From IMG/VR virus record IMGVR_UViG_3300021963_000727, positions 1-22,098 of that record: 22,098 nucleotides of DNA; one strand, 5' to 3'. Below the pieces are notes generated by a model that saw only the letters and a list, made by a program, of their open reading frames with translations, was not told the DNA's origin and ran no database searches. Positions within the stretch are counted from its first letter, which is position 1, and the number at the start of each line of letters is the position of its first letter. Positions 1-9,298 of the stretch are shown piece by piece. The position numbers and the translations under genes were made by a program. This stretch comes from a virus.

Positions 1-1489
1 AGTTACCGATTACACTTGAAACAGGTGAACTCGTATTGTTATAAAAGTTTGTATTTATACAATATATTTCAGCATTGCTCATGGATAATGAGCTACTGCA
101 ATTATATACTAAGCAATTTAATAACTTGACATCAATAACAGTATTAGATTGTATTGCTACTGATCCACCACAGAAAACAATATTGCTATATTCAGTATTG
201 TTTGCTGCCGTCATCATATTTTGGAATCTTGCAAATTTGAAGTTTTCAAATCGCCACCCTGCTGTTGTCGAAAATACAGCTCCAATTCCTAACAATGAAC
301 TTCCAAATACAGTCATACCGTCACGCAAATTAGTAGACGTATTCCATCCCCCAGAGCATATATTGAGGCCAGCCCCCCTATTGCCAGTTCGGTTTAGGGT
401 GTTAGCAATTCCTGTTGTGGTAATTTCAAAAGGAACTTGATAGTATAATGTTTGTGTAGATGTTGTGCCTGAATATCCACGCCCAGTCGCAGTAGTATTA
501 TTTGAATCAATTTTAATGGTTACCCCGTCTATGGACTGGATATTGTAGTTTGTATCACCTGTTTTTCCTATTAAGGTTTTTAGTGATATATCACCATTTG
601 ACGCAAAAATATTATTGATACGGATTTGGTCAGCCCCCGCATCAATAACACAGTATATAGCTACGCTTTGTATTGACGCCCCCAAAGCTGCACCGTAGTT
701 AATTGACACAGGTGTATAGGAGGTGTTTGCTAATTGCGAGGGGAGCAAAACTTCATTCACGATTGTATCGCCTGTTGTATCTGAGCATAGACATAACTTA
801 TACGTTCCTGCTGCTGTTGGGATATTAGTTTGATACCAGAGATTTAGATATTGATACCCTGAAAAATCCTGTGTTCCCCCTCCAGCAATTGCCCTGTAAG
901 CTAATTTGCCGGTTGTAAAGGCTACTGATGGCGTTATGATAGTTGAAGTTGCTCCTATTTTTCGTATATTAGTTGTTGCCGATGTGACATTTGTAGAAGG
1001 TGTCCAGGCTACTATTGCGTCCTCAATTTTCTTAGTCACCGCAGTTGTAAGGGTTACGGTCTGACTGCCATCCGTCCAGGTAGCATTTTGGCCAAGTGAA
1101 ACCTCATCGGCAGTTTTTGCTATTCTCAAAGTATCACCCGTAGCGAGTCTTGCAGCCGTAGCTCCAGTCGTAAACGTCAGCCATGCGTCTGTCCAGTTCA
1201 TGCCTCCTCTCGGAGTTACTGTGCCATCTGCATCGGCTGTAGCTTGCCATGTAGTAGCGTCTAAATCAAAGCTATTAGCATCTACTACAGTGATCTTGAA
1301 TGCCGCATTAAGCCAGGTCGTAAACAGCGTTAGGTCTACTACTGCGCCTGTTACCAGACCATGCGCTGTCTTAGTTATTCTTGTAATTGTCCCAGACGGA
1401 TTCGAGGCAATACACGAGGTTAGAGCGGTTCTTGCCGCATCTGACCCGCTTGCCAAATTAATGTAATATATTGCGTTAGTATATGCCAT
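1..1489 (-). CDS. Partial phage tail/appendage protein, beta-helix-like (3' end off the left edge)
   Basis: Translating the minus strand from the ATG at 1489 gives 496 codons with no stop before the window edge, so the C-terminus is missing. The product starts MAYTNAIYYINLASGSDAAR and is rich in Thr, Ser, Asn and Ala. The last ~130 visible residues have short repeating strand-turn units with Asn/Ser turns (for example FCGGSVAIQSNTVIDVKLLN), as in right-handed parallel beta-helix domains of phage tail fibers and tailspikes. The start lies 2 nt after the stop of the upstream gene (1492), so it belongs to the tail operon and is its most distal visible member. A host-recognition or appendage role is inferred from position and fold style; no catalytic motif is visible. 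The gene is certain, the fold moderately so, the function weakly so. Confidence 0.8.
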   Translation of the reverse strand, partial: MAYTNAIYYINLASGSDAARTALTSCIASNPSGTITRITKTAHGLVTGAVVDLTLFTTWLNAAFKITVVDANSFDLDATTWQATADADGTVTPRGGMNWTDAWLTFTTGATAARLATGDTLRIAKTADEVSLGQNATWTDGSQTVTLTTAVTKKIEDAIVAWTPSTNVTSATTNIRKIGATSTIITPSVAFTTGKLAYRAIAGGGTQDFSGYQYLNLWYQTNIPTAAGTYKLCLCSDTTGDTIVNEVLLPSQLANTSYTPVSINYGAALGASIQSVAIYCVIDAGADQIRINNIFASNGDISLKTLIGKTGDTNYNIQSIDGVTIKIDSNNTTATGRGYSGTTSTQTLYYQVPFEITTTGIANTLNRTGNRGAGLNICSGGWNTSTNLRDGMTVFGSSLLGIGAVFSTTAGWRFENFKFARFQNMMTAANNTEYSNIVFCGGSVAIQSNTVIDVKLLNCLVYNCSSSLSMSNAEIYCINTNFYNNTSSPVSSVIGN

Positions 1490-1491
1490 CT

Positions 1492-1905
1492 TTATTGCAA
1501 ATTAATCAATCCATTTGCAGCGTCAAAATCTACTGTAAATGTTTCTGAGGTTGCTAATGTAATAGAGCTGCCATAATCATACCACCCAATGAGCGGATCT
1601 GCTGGGCTGGTAGGTGTATCATTGTATATAACAACGTATCTGAATGGCCCTACCGCTCCTGAAGCCGTCAATATTATGTCTGTTAATATTAGTTTGTATA
1701 ATCCTGAAGTTTGACTACTACTTGATGTAGTAATGTTTCTGCTTGATAGGTTGGTGTAACTTATTTCTGTAATGTTAGCCAAAACAGTGTTAGACGAGGT
1801 TGGCAGAGTATTAGTAAGTGCTACGACTAACTGACCTGTCTGTAGGTTATGTACCCCTTCAGCTACGTTTTCTACAAATGCGTTGAACTTGTTAAATGTT
1901 GCCAT
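1492..1905 (-). CDS. Small phage structural protein (tail region)
   Basis: 137 aa, beginning MATFNKFNAFVENVAEGVHN. I recognise the pattern from a widespread family of uncharacterised tailed-phage proteins: an N-terminal NKFNAFVE...GVHNL segment, a central TSSSSQTSGLYKLILTD, then GPFRYVVIYND...PLIGWYDYGSS and a closing ETFTVDFD strand. It looks all-beta, without signal peptide or membrane segment, and such proteins occur among virion and tail genes. It lies 2 nt before the beta-helix gene and about 30 nt after the preceding gene, consistent with the late tail operon. The precise role (decoration, adaptor or fiber-associated protein) cannot be read from the sequence. Confidence 0.85.
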   Translation of the reverse strand: MATFNKFNAFVENVAEGVHNLQTGQLVVALTNTLPTSSNTVLANITEISYTNLSSRNITTSSSSQTSGLYKLILTDIILTASGAVGPFRYVVIYNDTPTSPADPLIGWYDYGSSITLATSETFTVDFDAANGLINLQ

Positions 1906-1937
1906 GTTTATGTGTTTTTTAAGTTCTTGTTATGTTA

Positions 1938-2357
1938 TTAGTTTACTGTAGTATCGCTTTTGACTTCAATTGTTCCAACCGTGTAGGTTTTAATAATTGC
2001 GCCGTTTGTCAATTCTAAATCATACAAATACCTCCCTAACAAACCGCTTGTTTGCGTGGCCGTCATTGTAAGCGTTATTACACCAAGGCTTGATATGGTA
2101 ATGCCCTGCGATGGAGTGCTAGTAAGTGTTACCACCACATCATTGCTGATTGCATTCCTGATCTCCATTTTCGCAGTCCAGCCTGAAAAATTGATTGGCG
2201 TTCCGGATAGAGTGGCCGTAATTGTGCCTGGTGTCCATGTATCGCCCTGCCAGACTTCGTAATCTATTTGCAGTGGCAGATTTGCTATTATGTTTGCCAA
2301 GTTTGTTTTTATTTTAGACGATTGTAAAAGTTGTTGATGAGTTGCCAGTATATGCAC
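1938..2357 (-). CDS. Small tail/baseplate protein, BppU-like N-terminal pattern
   Basis: 139 aa from the only in-frame upstream ATG (2357). The core begins near residue 28 with LPLQIDYEVWQGDTWTPG, followed by strands such as INFSGWTAKMEIRN and a C-terminal GRYLYDLELTNG. A polar stretch with QGDT then alternating strands resembles the N-terminal domain of phage receptor-binding/baseplate upper proteins (BppU-like, DUF2479-type); this is resemblance only. The ATG start makes a 44-nt overlap with the upstream gene, unusual here. An in-frame TTG at 2300 would give a protein starting ANIIANLPLQ, 120 aa long, 14 nt after the upstream stop. That is typical of similar small proteins and may be the true start. 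Confidence 0.75.
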   Translation of the reverse strand: MHILATHQQLLQSSKIKTNLANIIANLPLQIDYEVWQGDTWTPGTITATLSGTPINFSGWTAKMEIRNAISNDVVVTLTSTPSQGITISSLGVITLTMTATQTSGLLGRYLYDLELTNGAIIKTYTVGTIEVKSDTTVN

Positions 2358-2628
2358 TTAACTTGGTCACTACTGCTTTTTCTAATGCATTAAACCAAGG
2401 TGCTGTTTCCCCTGATCCACTACCTGTTTCAGCGTCTACTTCAGCTGTTGTCAATGTTACATATCCTGTTCCTATATAATTTGTTGTAACAGTATCAAGA
2501 ATATTAAGCGTGACCAAAAATAGACCTGCTAATACATAATATTGTGAATCACAAATTATTGAACTGCCTGAAAACTTTTGCTGGCTGCTGCTTTCAATTA
2601 CAAATGCTGAACCGCTTGTAGTTATCAT
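2314..2628 (-). CDS. Hypothetical small structural protein
   Basis: 104 aa with no family I can name. The N-terminus (MITTSGSAFVIESSSQQKFS) is Ser-rich and followed by strands such as YYVLAGLFLVTLNILDTVTT. The middle has an acidic/Gly-rich segment (VDAETGSGSGETAPW), then an amphipathic helix (FNALEKAVVTKLSAY). It lies 12 nt downstream of the large tail-tip gene on the same strand and in the same operon, which suggests a tail-tip or fiber accessory role. The hydrophobic stretch at about residues 30-45 is too polar overall for a confident membrane helix. The 3' end overlaps the start assigned to the next gene by 44 nt. Confidence 0.7.
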   Translation of the reverse strand: MITTSGSAFVIESSSQQKFSGSSIICDSQYYVLAGLFLVTLNILDTVTTNYIGTGYVTLTTAEVDAETGSGSGETAPWFNALEKAVVTKLSAYTGNSSTTFTIV

Positions 2629-2640
2629 ATTTATATTTTT

Positions 2641-5600
2641 TTAGTTACTATCTGCGCCCCAAATATGGAATACTAAAGTTTGAGAACCACCTGCTAAAGT
2701 TCCTACTGCTGTCATTGTTGCTCCTATTGCACTTGTTGCTGTATTGTCGTATTTTAAAAAGTTTGCCAATCCAACTGACCCTTTGGCATTCCATGTTAGA
2801 TATGAACTTGTTTTAAAGGCATACGGATAGGTAATATCGAACATTTTACCATCTGCAACAGGTGATGTACCAACATTAAATACAACAGCTACGCTATTAC
2901 CTGTTCCTGTAACGCTTAATATTCCGCCACCTGTTCCCAATCCATTTCCAATCACAAAATTAGCAGCAGTCCAAGGGTTTGATTTACCTGTAAAATTCAA
3001 AGCTCTGCATTGCCCATTCACGTCTAATTCCACATCAGGCGCATCCTTATTTATTCCTACTTTTGGTGGAGTAGTATTTGTTATAATTAATCCGCTGTTT
3101 ACTGTTCCACCCGGTGCGCTTGCATTAGGTGTTATCTTGAATTTGTCACTGTCTGAATTGTCCAACCCTATAGCATGACTTACTACACCTGTAACGCTGA
3201 ATTGAATTACAGGATCTGCTGCTATTGATCCACCTGTAGATAGTTGAAAAATAGTATTTGAATTGGCTAAATTATTACTATTATTCAGAGACATTGCCAT
3301 ATTCCCTGTAATGTTACCACGCATTCCTAAGAACTCTGTAGTACCAGTTATTGCCCCAGTTTGAATATTTAATATCGAACTGTCTGCGCCACCTCCAGCA
3401 ACAGAGCCTGTTATGGTCATTCGATTATTTGTATTATTCCATAATAGTTGAGCCGAATTAGATATTACATTCGTACCCGTAAAAATAGGTACTCTACCAC
3501 TTACGCCTGTAATGTTGAGCAATGTGTAGGCTTGTGCAACTGATATTTCTTCAACAACGCCTGCTCCAGCTGATCGCCTGCCAAGGAGCGTATTTGTTGC
3601 TCCTACGTTTTGTATTTTTGCGTAAGTTACTGCGCTATTAGTTATACCTCCTGTATTTACAGTTGCAAAAGAAATGCTTGAATTACTACCATCTGAAACT
3701 AAAACTTGATTGGCTGCACTTGAAGCAATATCAGTAACGTTACTGGTAACGTTACCTGATACTCCTACCACCGAATGCGCAGCACCCTGACGAAACTTTG
3801 CATTTGTCACAACATTATTATCAATAGTCCACGTTGCACCCGAACCACTTACTGTTATATCGCCCTTATCCCCATCCGCTATATTTGCTATAGATGCTTC
3901 GCCCTGCCATCCGTTTGCAGTATCCCATGTAAGCACATGGCCATCTGTAGTGCCGCTGTAAGCCTCCCATGCGTCTGTAGTGTCATTATATCGTAATACC
4001 TGACCTTGTACCGCTGAAGGCAAGGAAAATGCGTAAGCGGCTTGTTTTACAACCAAGTATGAATCCTCAGGGAAATCGTTTGTGGCCGTTGCGCTTGTTA
4101 CCGATATAGATGTTGCACCTAATGCCGGAACAGCTGATACGGTGAACGTCTGAAATTGTCCTGTGATAGGATTTACAATTGTGACACCATCACCAACAAG
4201 AAACTCATTACCCAATGATGCTACCTGGATTGGAATGCTTGTAACCGTATCCCCTTCATCTATTCCTGAATCCAGTGCATTATATGCTACAGGGGCAAGA
4301 ACTGTAGGCCCAGGATTTACGTTCATGCCTGGTGAATTGTTCGTTAATCCGTTAGGATTATTTGAGCCGATTATGGGAGGAAAAGTAGGCCCATTTTGCG
4401 TTACTTTTACTTTTACGGGTGTTGAATTTACCCCAGCACTTCCATAATCCAATTCAAACCATGTTCCTCTTGTTACGTTTTGAGTCAAATCCCATTGAAG
4501 TGCTGAAAACATCCATATTATCCCATCTGAGGTAGATATTAATTTTCGAGGTGACAAATTACCAAATAGGCTACCGTTTAACCTCCTTCTTGTCGTATCT
4601 CTTGAATTAAGCAAATTCTTAACTAAAATTTGACCTATGCTTGTATTTCTCGCATCTGAACCTTGTCCCCACGATGTTGCAGCTACCCATGTAGTGCCAT
4701 TCCAAAAAAATGTCCTACCCTGAGAGTTTGCATTTGATTCGCTACCTATCCTAATATTTGTTTCGTACTTTTCTGAAGAACTTACACTATTATTTGATAT
4801 GTACATTATTTGATCCTCAGTAATAGTCGTAGTTCCCTTGTCAATTACTTCAAGGAAAATACCATCCACAGACCATTCTAAGGTGTATCCACTGTAAATT
4901 GGTGTACCTTGGGAAGATAATATTGTGCTAAAGTCAAATTCTAATGTATTTGCATCACCATCATCAAGCAATACAGTCGTAAGAATATCTAAGTTGACAG
5001 TTCCAGATAGTATTGATCCTGTGGGATAAAAAGGCATTTGAAGTGGGCCAATTGGTACGCCAAATGAACCCGCTCCCGTATTCCAATATCCAGTTCCTAT
5101 ATGAGACGAGAAATTTGTAATTGTATATGGCCTTTTATAATAAAAAGCTCCTATTTTTAGGCTAATTGTAGGCACTAAGAATGCCTGAATAGGTACGGTT
5201 GCTGTAGCTGTTACTTTGTAACTGATACGACCTGTTATTCTGCAAATAGCTTTTGAATTATCACATGAAATTTCTTGATCAAAATCAATATTAGGTGATG
5301 TGGCAGTAATGCTTGCACCATTTAGGAAATTACGCCTTGTCTTAATGTCGTAGAATACTTTAGTCTGGCTGAGTGCTGGAAGAAAGTCGTAATTTATTTG
5401 TTTTAGCTTTGCTCCTGATATTGTCTGATTTATTGTACTTGTTCCTGTTACCACTGCATTTGCAAGGTAACCTCCTGTTTTTGAATAATGTCGTGAATAA
5501 AAAGATGCCGAAGTCCTATATGATATTTGTTCAATCCAGAAAACACCATCAATCTGAAACATTCTACATTCAAATGACTTGAGTATATGCCAAAGTACAT

Positions 5601-6285
5601 CATAAGAACTTAATACATCTTCATCAATGCCGCCCTCTGTATTGTAGTCATAGAAAACAGCGTGATCTAATCCACCTTGGTAGAAAGCATCGTATGATGC
5701 GCCTGATGTCATTGCACTTGACCACCAATCTACTGATGTTTTCAAAAATACATCTGATCCACCCCAAAGACTTGCAACGTGAGGTAATTTGCCTAATGCT
5801 GTTGTAAAGTGTGTTATAATTCGATCAATGCCTGTAAATATTGCTGTTCCTGAATTATAGGGTTTTTTCTTCAGCATTCCTATGCCGCACATAGCTGACA
5901 TTGAAAAAACAAAATTCGGTGCAATGTCTTCCTCGCCTGTAAAGTCCGCTAATATGATTCCTCGCCACACACCTGAAGCACCGTTTTTTATTTCAAGGAA
6001 AAAACGGTCTAAACCATTAGTAGCAAAGTCAGTTACAAATGTTGTTAATGTTGCATCGCTTGTAGGTATTATTATTCCAATCTTAGCCGTACTCCCTATG
6101 AGCGGACTGCTAATGTCTTCACCTGATCCTGAGTCATAGTTAATTGTGCAGGATTCAATTTGTACTGTATACGGTGATCCTGAATAGCTTGAATCATACA
6201 CATTAACTGTGTAATCATGAGTATAGTCAGGACTCGTAGGTAATGTACGAGGTGATTTGAATGTACCTGTGAATCTTATTGCCAT
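2641..6285 (-). CDS. Large tail tip / fiber protein
   Basis: 1214 aa. The start shares one base with the tape-measure stop (TAATG at 6283-6287), so the two genes are coupled. Residues ~1-450 are a beta-rich globular region (opens MAIRFTGTFKSPRTLPT). A Pro/Gly/Asn-rich linker around 640-670 and a beta region to ~750 follow. Next come fiber-like segments typical of Bacteroidota phages: VQGQVLRYNDTTDAWEAYSG (~755), GDKGDITVSGSGATWTIDNN (~808) and ANQVLVSDGSNSSISF. Near 1088 a DVNGQCRALNFTGK motif resembles the segment preceding C-terminal trimerisation or chaperone domains in tail fibers, but no peptidase S74 Ser-Lys pair is evident. Position right after the tape measure suggests it forms the distal tail tip and carries the receptor-binding fiber, combining tail-tip and fiber roles. 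Confidence 0.85.
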   Translation of the reverse strand: MAIRFTGTFKSPRTLPTSPDYTHDYTVNVYDSSYSGSPYTVQIESCTINYDSGSGEDISSPLIGSTAKIGIIIPTSDATLTTFVTDFATNGLDRFFLEIKNGASGVWRGIILADFTGEEDIAPNFVFSMSAMCGIGMLKKKPYNSGTAIFTGIDRIITHFTTALGKLPHVASLWGGSDVFLKTSVDWWSSAMTSGASYDAFYQGGLDHAVFYDYNTEGGIDEDVLSSYDVLWHILKSFECRMFQIDGVFWIEQISYRTSASFYSRHYSKTGGYLANAVVTGTSTINQTISGAKLKQINYDFLPALSQTKVFYDIKTRRNFLNGASITATSPNIDFDQEISCDNSKAICRITGRISYKVTATATVPIQAFLVPTISLKIGAFYYKRPYTITNFSSHIGTGYWNTGAGSFGVPIGPLQMPFYPTGSILSGTVNLDILTTVLLDDGDANTLEFDFSTILSSQGTPIYSGYTLEWSVDGIFLEVIDKGTTTITEDQIMYISNNSVSSSEKYETNIRIGSESNANSQGRTFFWNGTTWVAATSWGQGSDARNTSIGQILVKNLLNSRDTTRRRLNGSLFGNLSPRKLISTSDGIIWMFSALQWDLTQNVTRGTWFELDYGSAGVNSTPVKVKVTQNGPTFPPIIGSNNPNGLTNNSPGMNVNPGPTVLAPVAYNALDSGIDEGDTVTSIPIQVASLGNEFLVGDGVTIVNPITGQFQTFTVSAVPALGATSISVTSATATNDFPEDSYLVVKQAAYAFSLPSAVQGQVLRYNDTTDAWEAYSGTTDGHVLTWDTANGWQGEASIANIADGDKGDITVSGSGATWTIDNNVVTNAKFRQGAAHSVVGVSGNVTSNVTDIASSAANQVLVSDGSNSSISFATVNTGGITNSAVTYAKIQNVGATNTLLGRRSAGAGVVEEISVAQAYTLLNITGVSGRVPIFTGTNVISNSAQLLWNNTNNRMTITGSVAGGGADSSILNIQTGAITGTTEFLGMRGNITGNMAMSLNNSNNLANSNTIFQLSTGGSIAADPVIQFSVTGVVSHAIGLDNSDSDKFKITPNASAPGGTVNSGLIITNTTPPKVGINKDAPDVELDVNGQCRALNFTGKSNPWTAANFVIGNGLGTGGGILSVTGTGNSVAVVFNVGTSPVADGKMFDITYPYAFKTSSYLTWNAKGSVGLANFLKYDNTATSAIGATMTAVGTLAGGSQTLVFHIWGADSN

Positions 6286-8969
6286 TATCGAACCCTTGAA
6301 AGCTTATTTTGAGTGCGGTCCAAAACTAATACCAAATCTGTTCCCTTTACCATAAATTCACCTGATAGATTTATGTTTGAACCACCTCCGCCTCTTAACA
6401 TTGTTGATGTTTGTCCTGCGCTAAATACTTGCGAATGCTTTGGTATGTTTACAATTTCAGGCCCACGTTCACCTACTAATGCCATACCACCTGGTGCATC
6501 TCTTGTGCCTGCTGCAAATTTCTGAGACGCAATAACAGCCATTTGAATGGCCCCAGCTGCTGCAATTAATCCAATCATAATAGGATTAGCTAAATGCTCA
6601 GATATTGCTACTGCTGTATTTATTACTACTTGAGTCATTGCAGATATTTTTTTTCTATTACCTGCTTTCTTTTCAATTGCTGCTTTTTGCTTGTCAAGAT
6701 CAGCTTGTATTTTAGCTTCCAATTTGGCATTGCCTTTTGCATTTGCCAACATTATTTTTCCTTTTTCGTCAAGATCCCTGAGTTCTCTTTCTTTTTTCTG
6801 ATCGGCTATATTGTTGAATATGTCTAAACCTGCTTGTGCTGCTTGTTTTGCAAGTTCTTTTTTTGCCCCCTCAATATCTTTTTCATTTTGTATTGCTAAA
6901 GCTGGATCATCAATTTCGGCAATCCCCTTATTTGGTATTGGGGCATCTGGCAATTTATTATCTCTGCTTGGTTTTTTTATTACATCAATTAATACTTTTG
7001 TAGGTTTTATTTGTTCAAGAATGTCAAACTCTTTTTGTAAGTCTTTTACATCCTCTGATAATTTTACTACCGCAGCAGAATTAGGATTCCAACCTGCATC
7101 AATTAATTTTTTTAATCCATTTTTAGCAACATCTAATTTATTCCCTAAATCATCAATACCTAAAGATTTTTGTAAGATATTTTCATTATTAATATCATTA
7201 AGTACTTCTTTTAGTGCTTTTGTTTTTTCAATTTCCTTTTCTTTTGACGCAGCTATCCTTTCTGCTTTATTTTCTTCAGCTGTGGCTAATTTTTCTGCTG
7301 CTGCTGCTGCATCTTCTTCTGCTTTTATCTGTTCTGCTGTTTTTGCTGTTATTTTAGTGATAGAAAAAATAGCTTCTTCATTCGCTGCTATTTTTGCATT
7401 CTGAACCTTAATGCCCTCTTCAACTCGATTATTATGCTCTTCATTGATTAAATTGTTATAACCTTGAGCTATACTATTTCCACGAATTGCTGAACTAAGC
7501 CCCTGCATTGCCGCTCCAAAATAAACAACTGGATTATAACTTGCTCCAATAGTCTCATTCATATTTGTCACAGCTTTTTGGGCTTCAACAATATTTGACT
7601 TGAATGCTTCTATTTTTGCAGTATTTACAAGCTGCTCTACATAATTCTTTGTGGCTTCAGTTATTGCATCTACATCACCTTTACCTACTTTTATTTGTCC
7701 ATAGTATTCTGACGAGATACTTTTAAGCTTTTCAAGAATTTGCTTTTTTTCATCAAGCGTTGTTTTCTCGTTTTTATAAGAAGTAACAAGTAAATCTACT
7801 GTAGTTTTTTGTTCCTGAGCGTTTGTTAAAGCTGATAATTCTGCATCATGGACTGATTTTTGAGCTATTTGAGCAGCACTTAAAGAATGTGCATAAGCAT
7901 CGTATGCAAAGTATAATGCAGTTACGGCTGCAATTAAAGCACCTATTACATTTGCTTTTTGCACAGCATTTAATGCTTTAAATGCATCAACAGCTTTTAA
8001 AATATTACCTGTCAATAAATTGCCCATCACACCAGCTAACCCTTTGAAAACTCCAGCTATTGTTGATCCAAGTGAAACTATGCTACCGAATGCTTTTAAT
8101 GCAGGGCCTATAACTACAACCATTAAGGCCATCTCAAAAATAAACTTTTTCGTTCCATCGCTTAACCCCTTAAACCAGTTTGTCAATTCACTTAGCGTAT
8201 CTCCAAATTTGTTTGCCTGTTTATCAAGATCAAATACCTTATTTATTTCATCACCAATATTGGAAAGAAATTCTTTGAAAGCTGATCCAGCATTTACTAA
8301 ACTATTTGCCATTCCACCCTGAACTCTTTTCAGTTTCCCCATTTCAGCTGTGATCTTAGTCACAAATTCTTTTCCTGTAATGCCTAATTTTTGAATATCC
8401 TCTGCTTGAGAGGTTCCAAAAGCCTTCTGCATTAAATCAGAAACAATAGGAAGATTTTCTTGCACAATCCTTAAATCCCCTGCAAGAACTTTACCCTTAG
8501 AAATCATCTGCGAAAACTGAACAGTTACGCTTGATAGATTTTCAGCAGTTCCCCCAGTAGACGCTATTGCGTTTGCAAGCTCTTCAATTGTATTTCTTGC
8601 AGATTCAGCAGATAATCCTACTGACTGCAATCTAATAGAAGCTTTTACAGCTTGTTCAAAATCAAGTCCTGGGGCTTTTGCTGATTTTCTTAGCTTTTCA
8701 ATTTCCGCATCTGCTTCTGAAATGCTTCTCCCTGCATTCTGAAAAGTAGCACGGATTGCCATTGTCATTGCCTCAAATTCGCCTGCTGCCTTAATCGCTG
8801 AGAATCCTAACAAGCCAATAGGCAACGACAAACTTGTAGTTATGTCGTTGCCTATTCTTGAAAATTTTGCACCACTTTGGCGCAAAGAACGCTCTGCGCC
8901 ACCTAATCCTTTTTGAAGGTCTTTTGTGATCAGTCCTACAGATATATTAAGTGAAGCTATCGTTGCCAT
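6285..8969 (-). CDS. Tail tape measure protein
   Basis: 894 aa. The N-terminal ~220 residues match the tape-measure N-terminal domain: LQSVGLSAESARNTIEELAN (~114-133), MISKGKVLAGDLRIVQENLP (~155-174), then a helical region. Hydrophobic segments lie at about 276-300 and 339-357. Ala/Glu/Lys-rich coiled coils follow (about 540-620 and 725-790). The C-terminal part carries a typical closing motif, GGMALVGERGPEIVNIP. At roughly 1.5 A per residue it would set a tail of about 130 nm, a siphovirus length. The protein fills the tail tube lumen, fixes tail length, and may help DNA enter the cell. It follows the chaperone pair by 2 nt and overlaps the tip gene by one base. The start is preceded by an A/T-rich stretch with no Shine-Dalgarno. 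Confidence 0.95.
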   Translation of the reverse strand: MATIASLNISVGLITKDLQKGLGGAERSLRQSGAKFSRIGNDITTSLSLPIGLLGFSAIKAAGEFEAMTMAIRATFQNAGRSISEADAEIEKLRKSAKAPGLDFEQAVKASIRLQSVGLSAESARNTIEELANAIASTGGTAENLSSVTVQFSQMISKGKVLAGDLRIVQENLPIVSDLMQKAFGTSQAEDIQKLGITGKEFVTKITAEMGKLKRVQGGMANSLVNAGSAFKEFLSNIGDEINKVFDLDKQANKFGDTLSELTNWFKGLSDGTKKFIFEMALMVVVIGPALKAFGSIVSLGSTIAGVFKGLAGVMGNLLTGNILKAVDAFKALNAVQKANVIGALIAAVTALYFAYDAYAHSLSAAQIAQKSVHDAELSALTNAQEQKTTVDLLVTSYKNEKTTLDEKKQILEKLKSISSEYYGQIKVGKGDVDAITEATKNYVEQLVNTAKIEAFKSNIVEAQKAVTNMNETIGASYNPVVYFGAAMQGLSSAIRGNSIAQGYNNLINEEHNNRVEEGIKVQNAKIAANEEAIFSITKITAKTAEQIKAEEDAAAAAEKLATAEENKAERIAASKEKEIEKTKALKEVLNDINNENILQKSLGIDDLGNKLDVAKNGLKKLIDAGWNPNSAAVVKLSEDVKDLQKEFDILEQIKPTKVLIDVIKKPSRDNKLPDAPIPNKGIAEIDDPALAIQNEKDIEGAKKELAKQAAQAGLDIFNNIADQKKERELRDLDEKGKIMLANAKGNAKLEAKIQADLDKQKAAIEKKAGNRKKISAMTQVVINTAVAISEHLANPIMIGLIAAAGAIQMAVIASQKFAAGTRDAPGGMALVGERGPEIVNIPKHSQVFSAGQTSTMLRGGGGSNINLSGEFMVKGTDLVLVLDRTQNKLSRVR

Positions 8970-8971
8970 TT

Positions 8972-9298
8972 TTAATTATCTGATTGTGAAAATTCTAATG
9001 CATCTAATCTGTCAAATGCTTCCTTATTAAGTTCTGTAAATCGTGGGGAATAATCCTTTTCATTCTCCCATGGGAAAATTCCAAAATCCTGTAATTTTAA
9101 TGTTTTTGGTGAATGAATTAGAGATGAATAGTACGCTGTAAGCCTTGAGCTTTCCATGTCTGCTCTGTTTTTGCCCCTTATTGAATTAAATAAGAACCGA
9201 GGTTCGCAAAAATCAAAATCAGTTTGCCTCCATCCTAATCTACCTGCTGAGATTTCTAACTCGTCAAAATCCCAGTCTGATTCGACTCCCCCGGAGTA
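8972..9298 (-). CDS. Tail assembly chaperone extension (gpT-like), read by -1 frameshift
   Basis: This frame is open from 9298 to the stop at 8972 (108 codons) and lies in the -1 frame relative to the chaperone gene ending at 9256. Its first ATG is only at 9157, but the residues upstream of it look genuinely coding: LGWRQTDFDFCEPRFLFNSI, then MESSRLTAYYSSLIHSPKTL. This matches the layout of the T half of gpG-gpGT chaperones (G..p..F..lt..E....I.G, then an Arg/Ala helix). I infer that it is expressed mainly as the C-terminal part of a fusion of about 222 aa, which would bind the tape measure protein encoded 2 nt downstream. A separate 61-aa product from ATG 9157 is possible but less likely. 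Confidence 0.7.
   Translation of the reverse strand, partial: YSGGVESDWDFDELEISAGRLGWRQTDFDFCEPRFLFNSIRGKNRADMESSRLTAYYSSLIHSPKTLKLQDFGIFPWENEKDYSPRFTELNKEAFDRLDALEFSQSDN
9256..9298 (-). other. Probable -1 programmed frameshift window
   Basis: The gpG-like frame ends in TAG at 9256-9258, while the -1 frame has a stop at 9299-9301 and is open below it. Any -1 slip must therefore fall in this 43-nt window. On the minus strand it contains a run of five G (9288-9292, read CCG GGG GAG) and a T-run read GGG ATT TTG. Neither is a perfect X XXY YYZ heptamer. At the G run a P-site GGG tRNA can re-pair perfectly after slipping back one base, so it is the best candidate. The slip itself is inferred, by analogy with lambda-type G/GT genes. 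Confidence 0.55.

Noticed and set aside
75-440. Plus-strand reading frame of 121 codons near the left edge
   Set aside because: The minus-strand frame runs open through the whole region and encodes a coherent beta-helix-like protein; the plus frame is its shadow.
3736-3765. Repeated TAACGTTA palindromes
   Set aside because: They lie in the tail tip gene and come from codons for a repeated Asn-Val-Thr peptide; no sign of a separate function.
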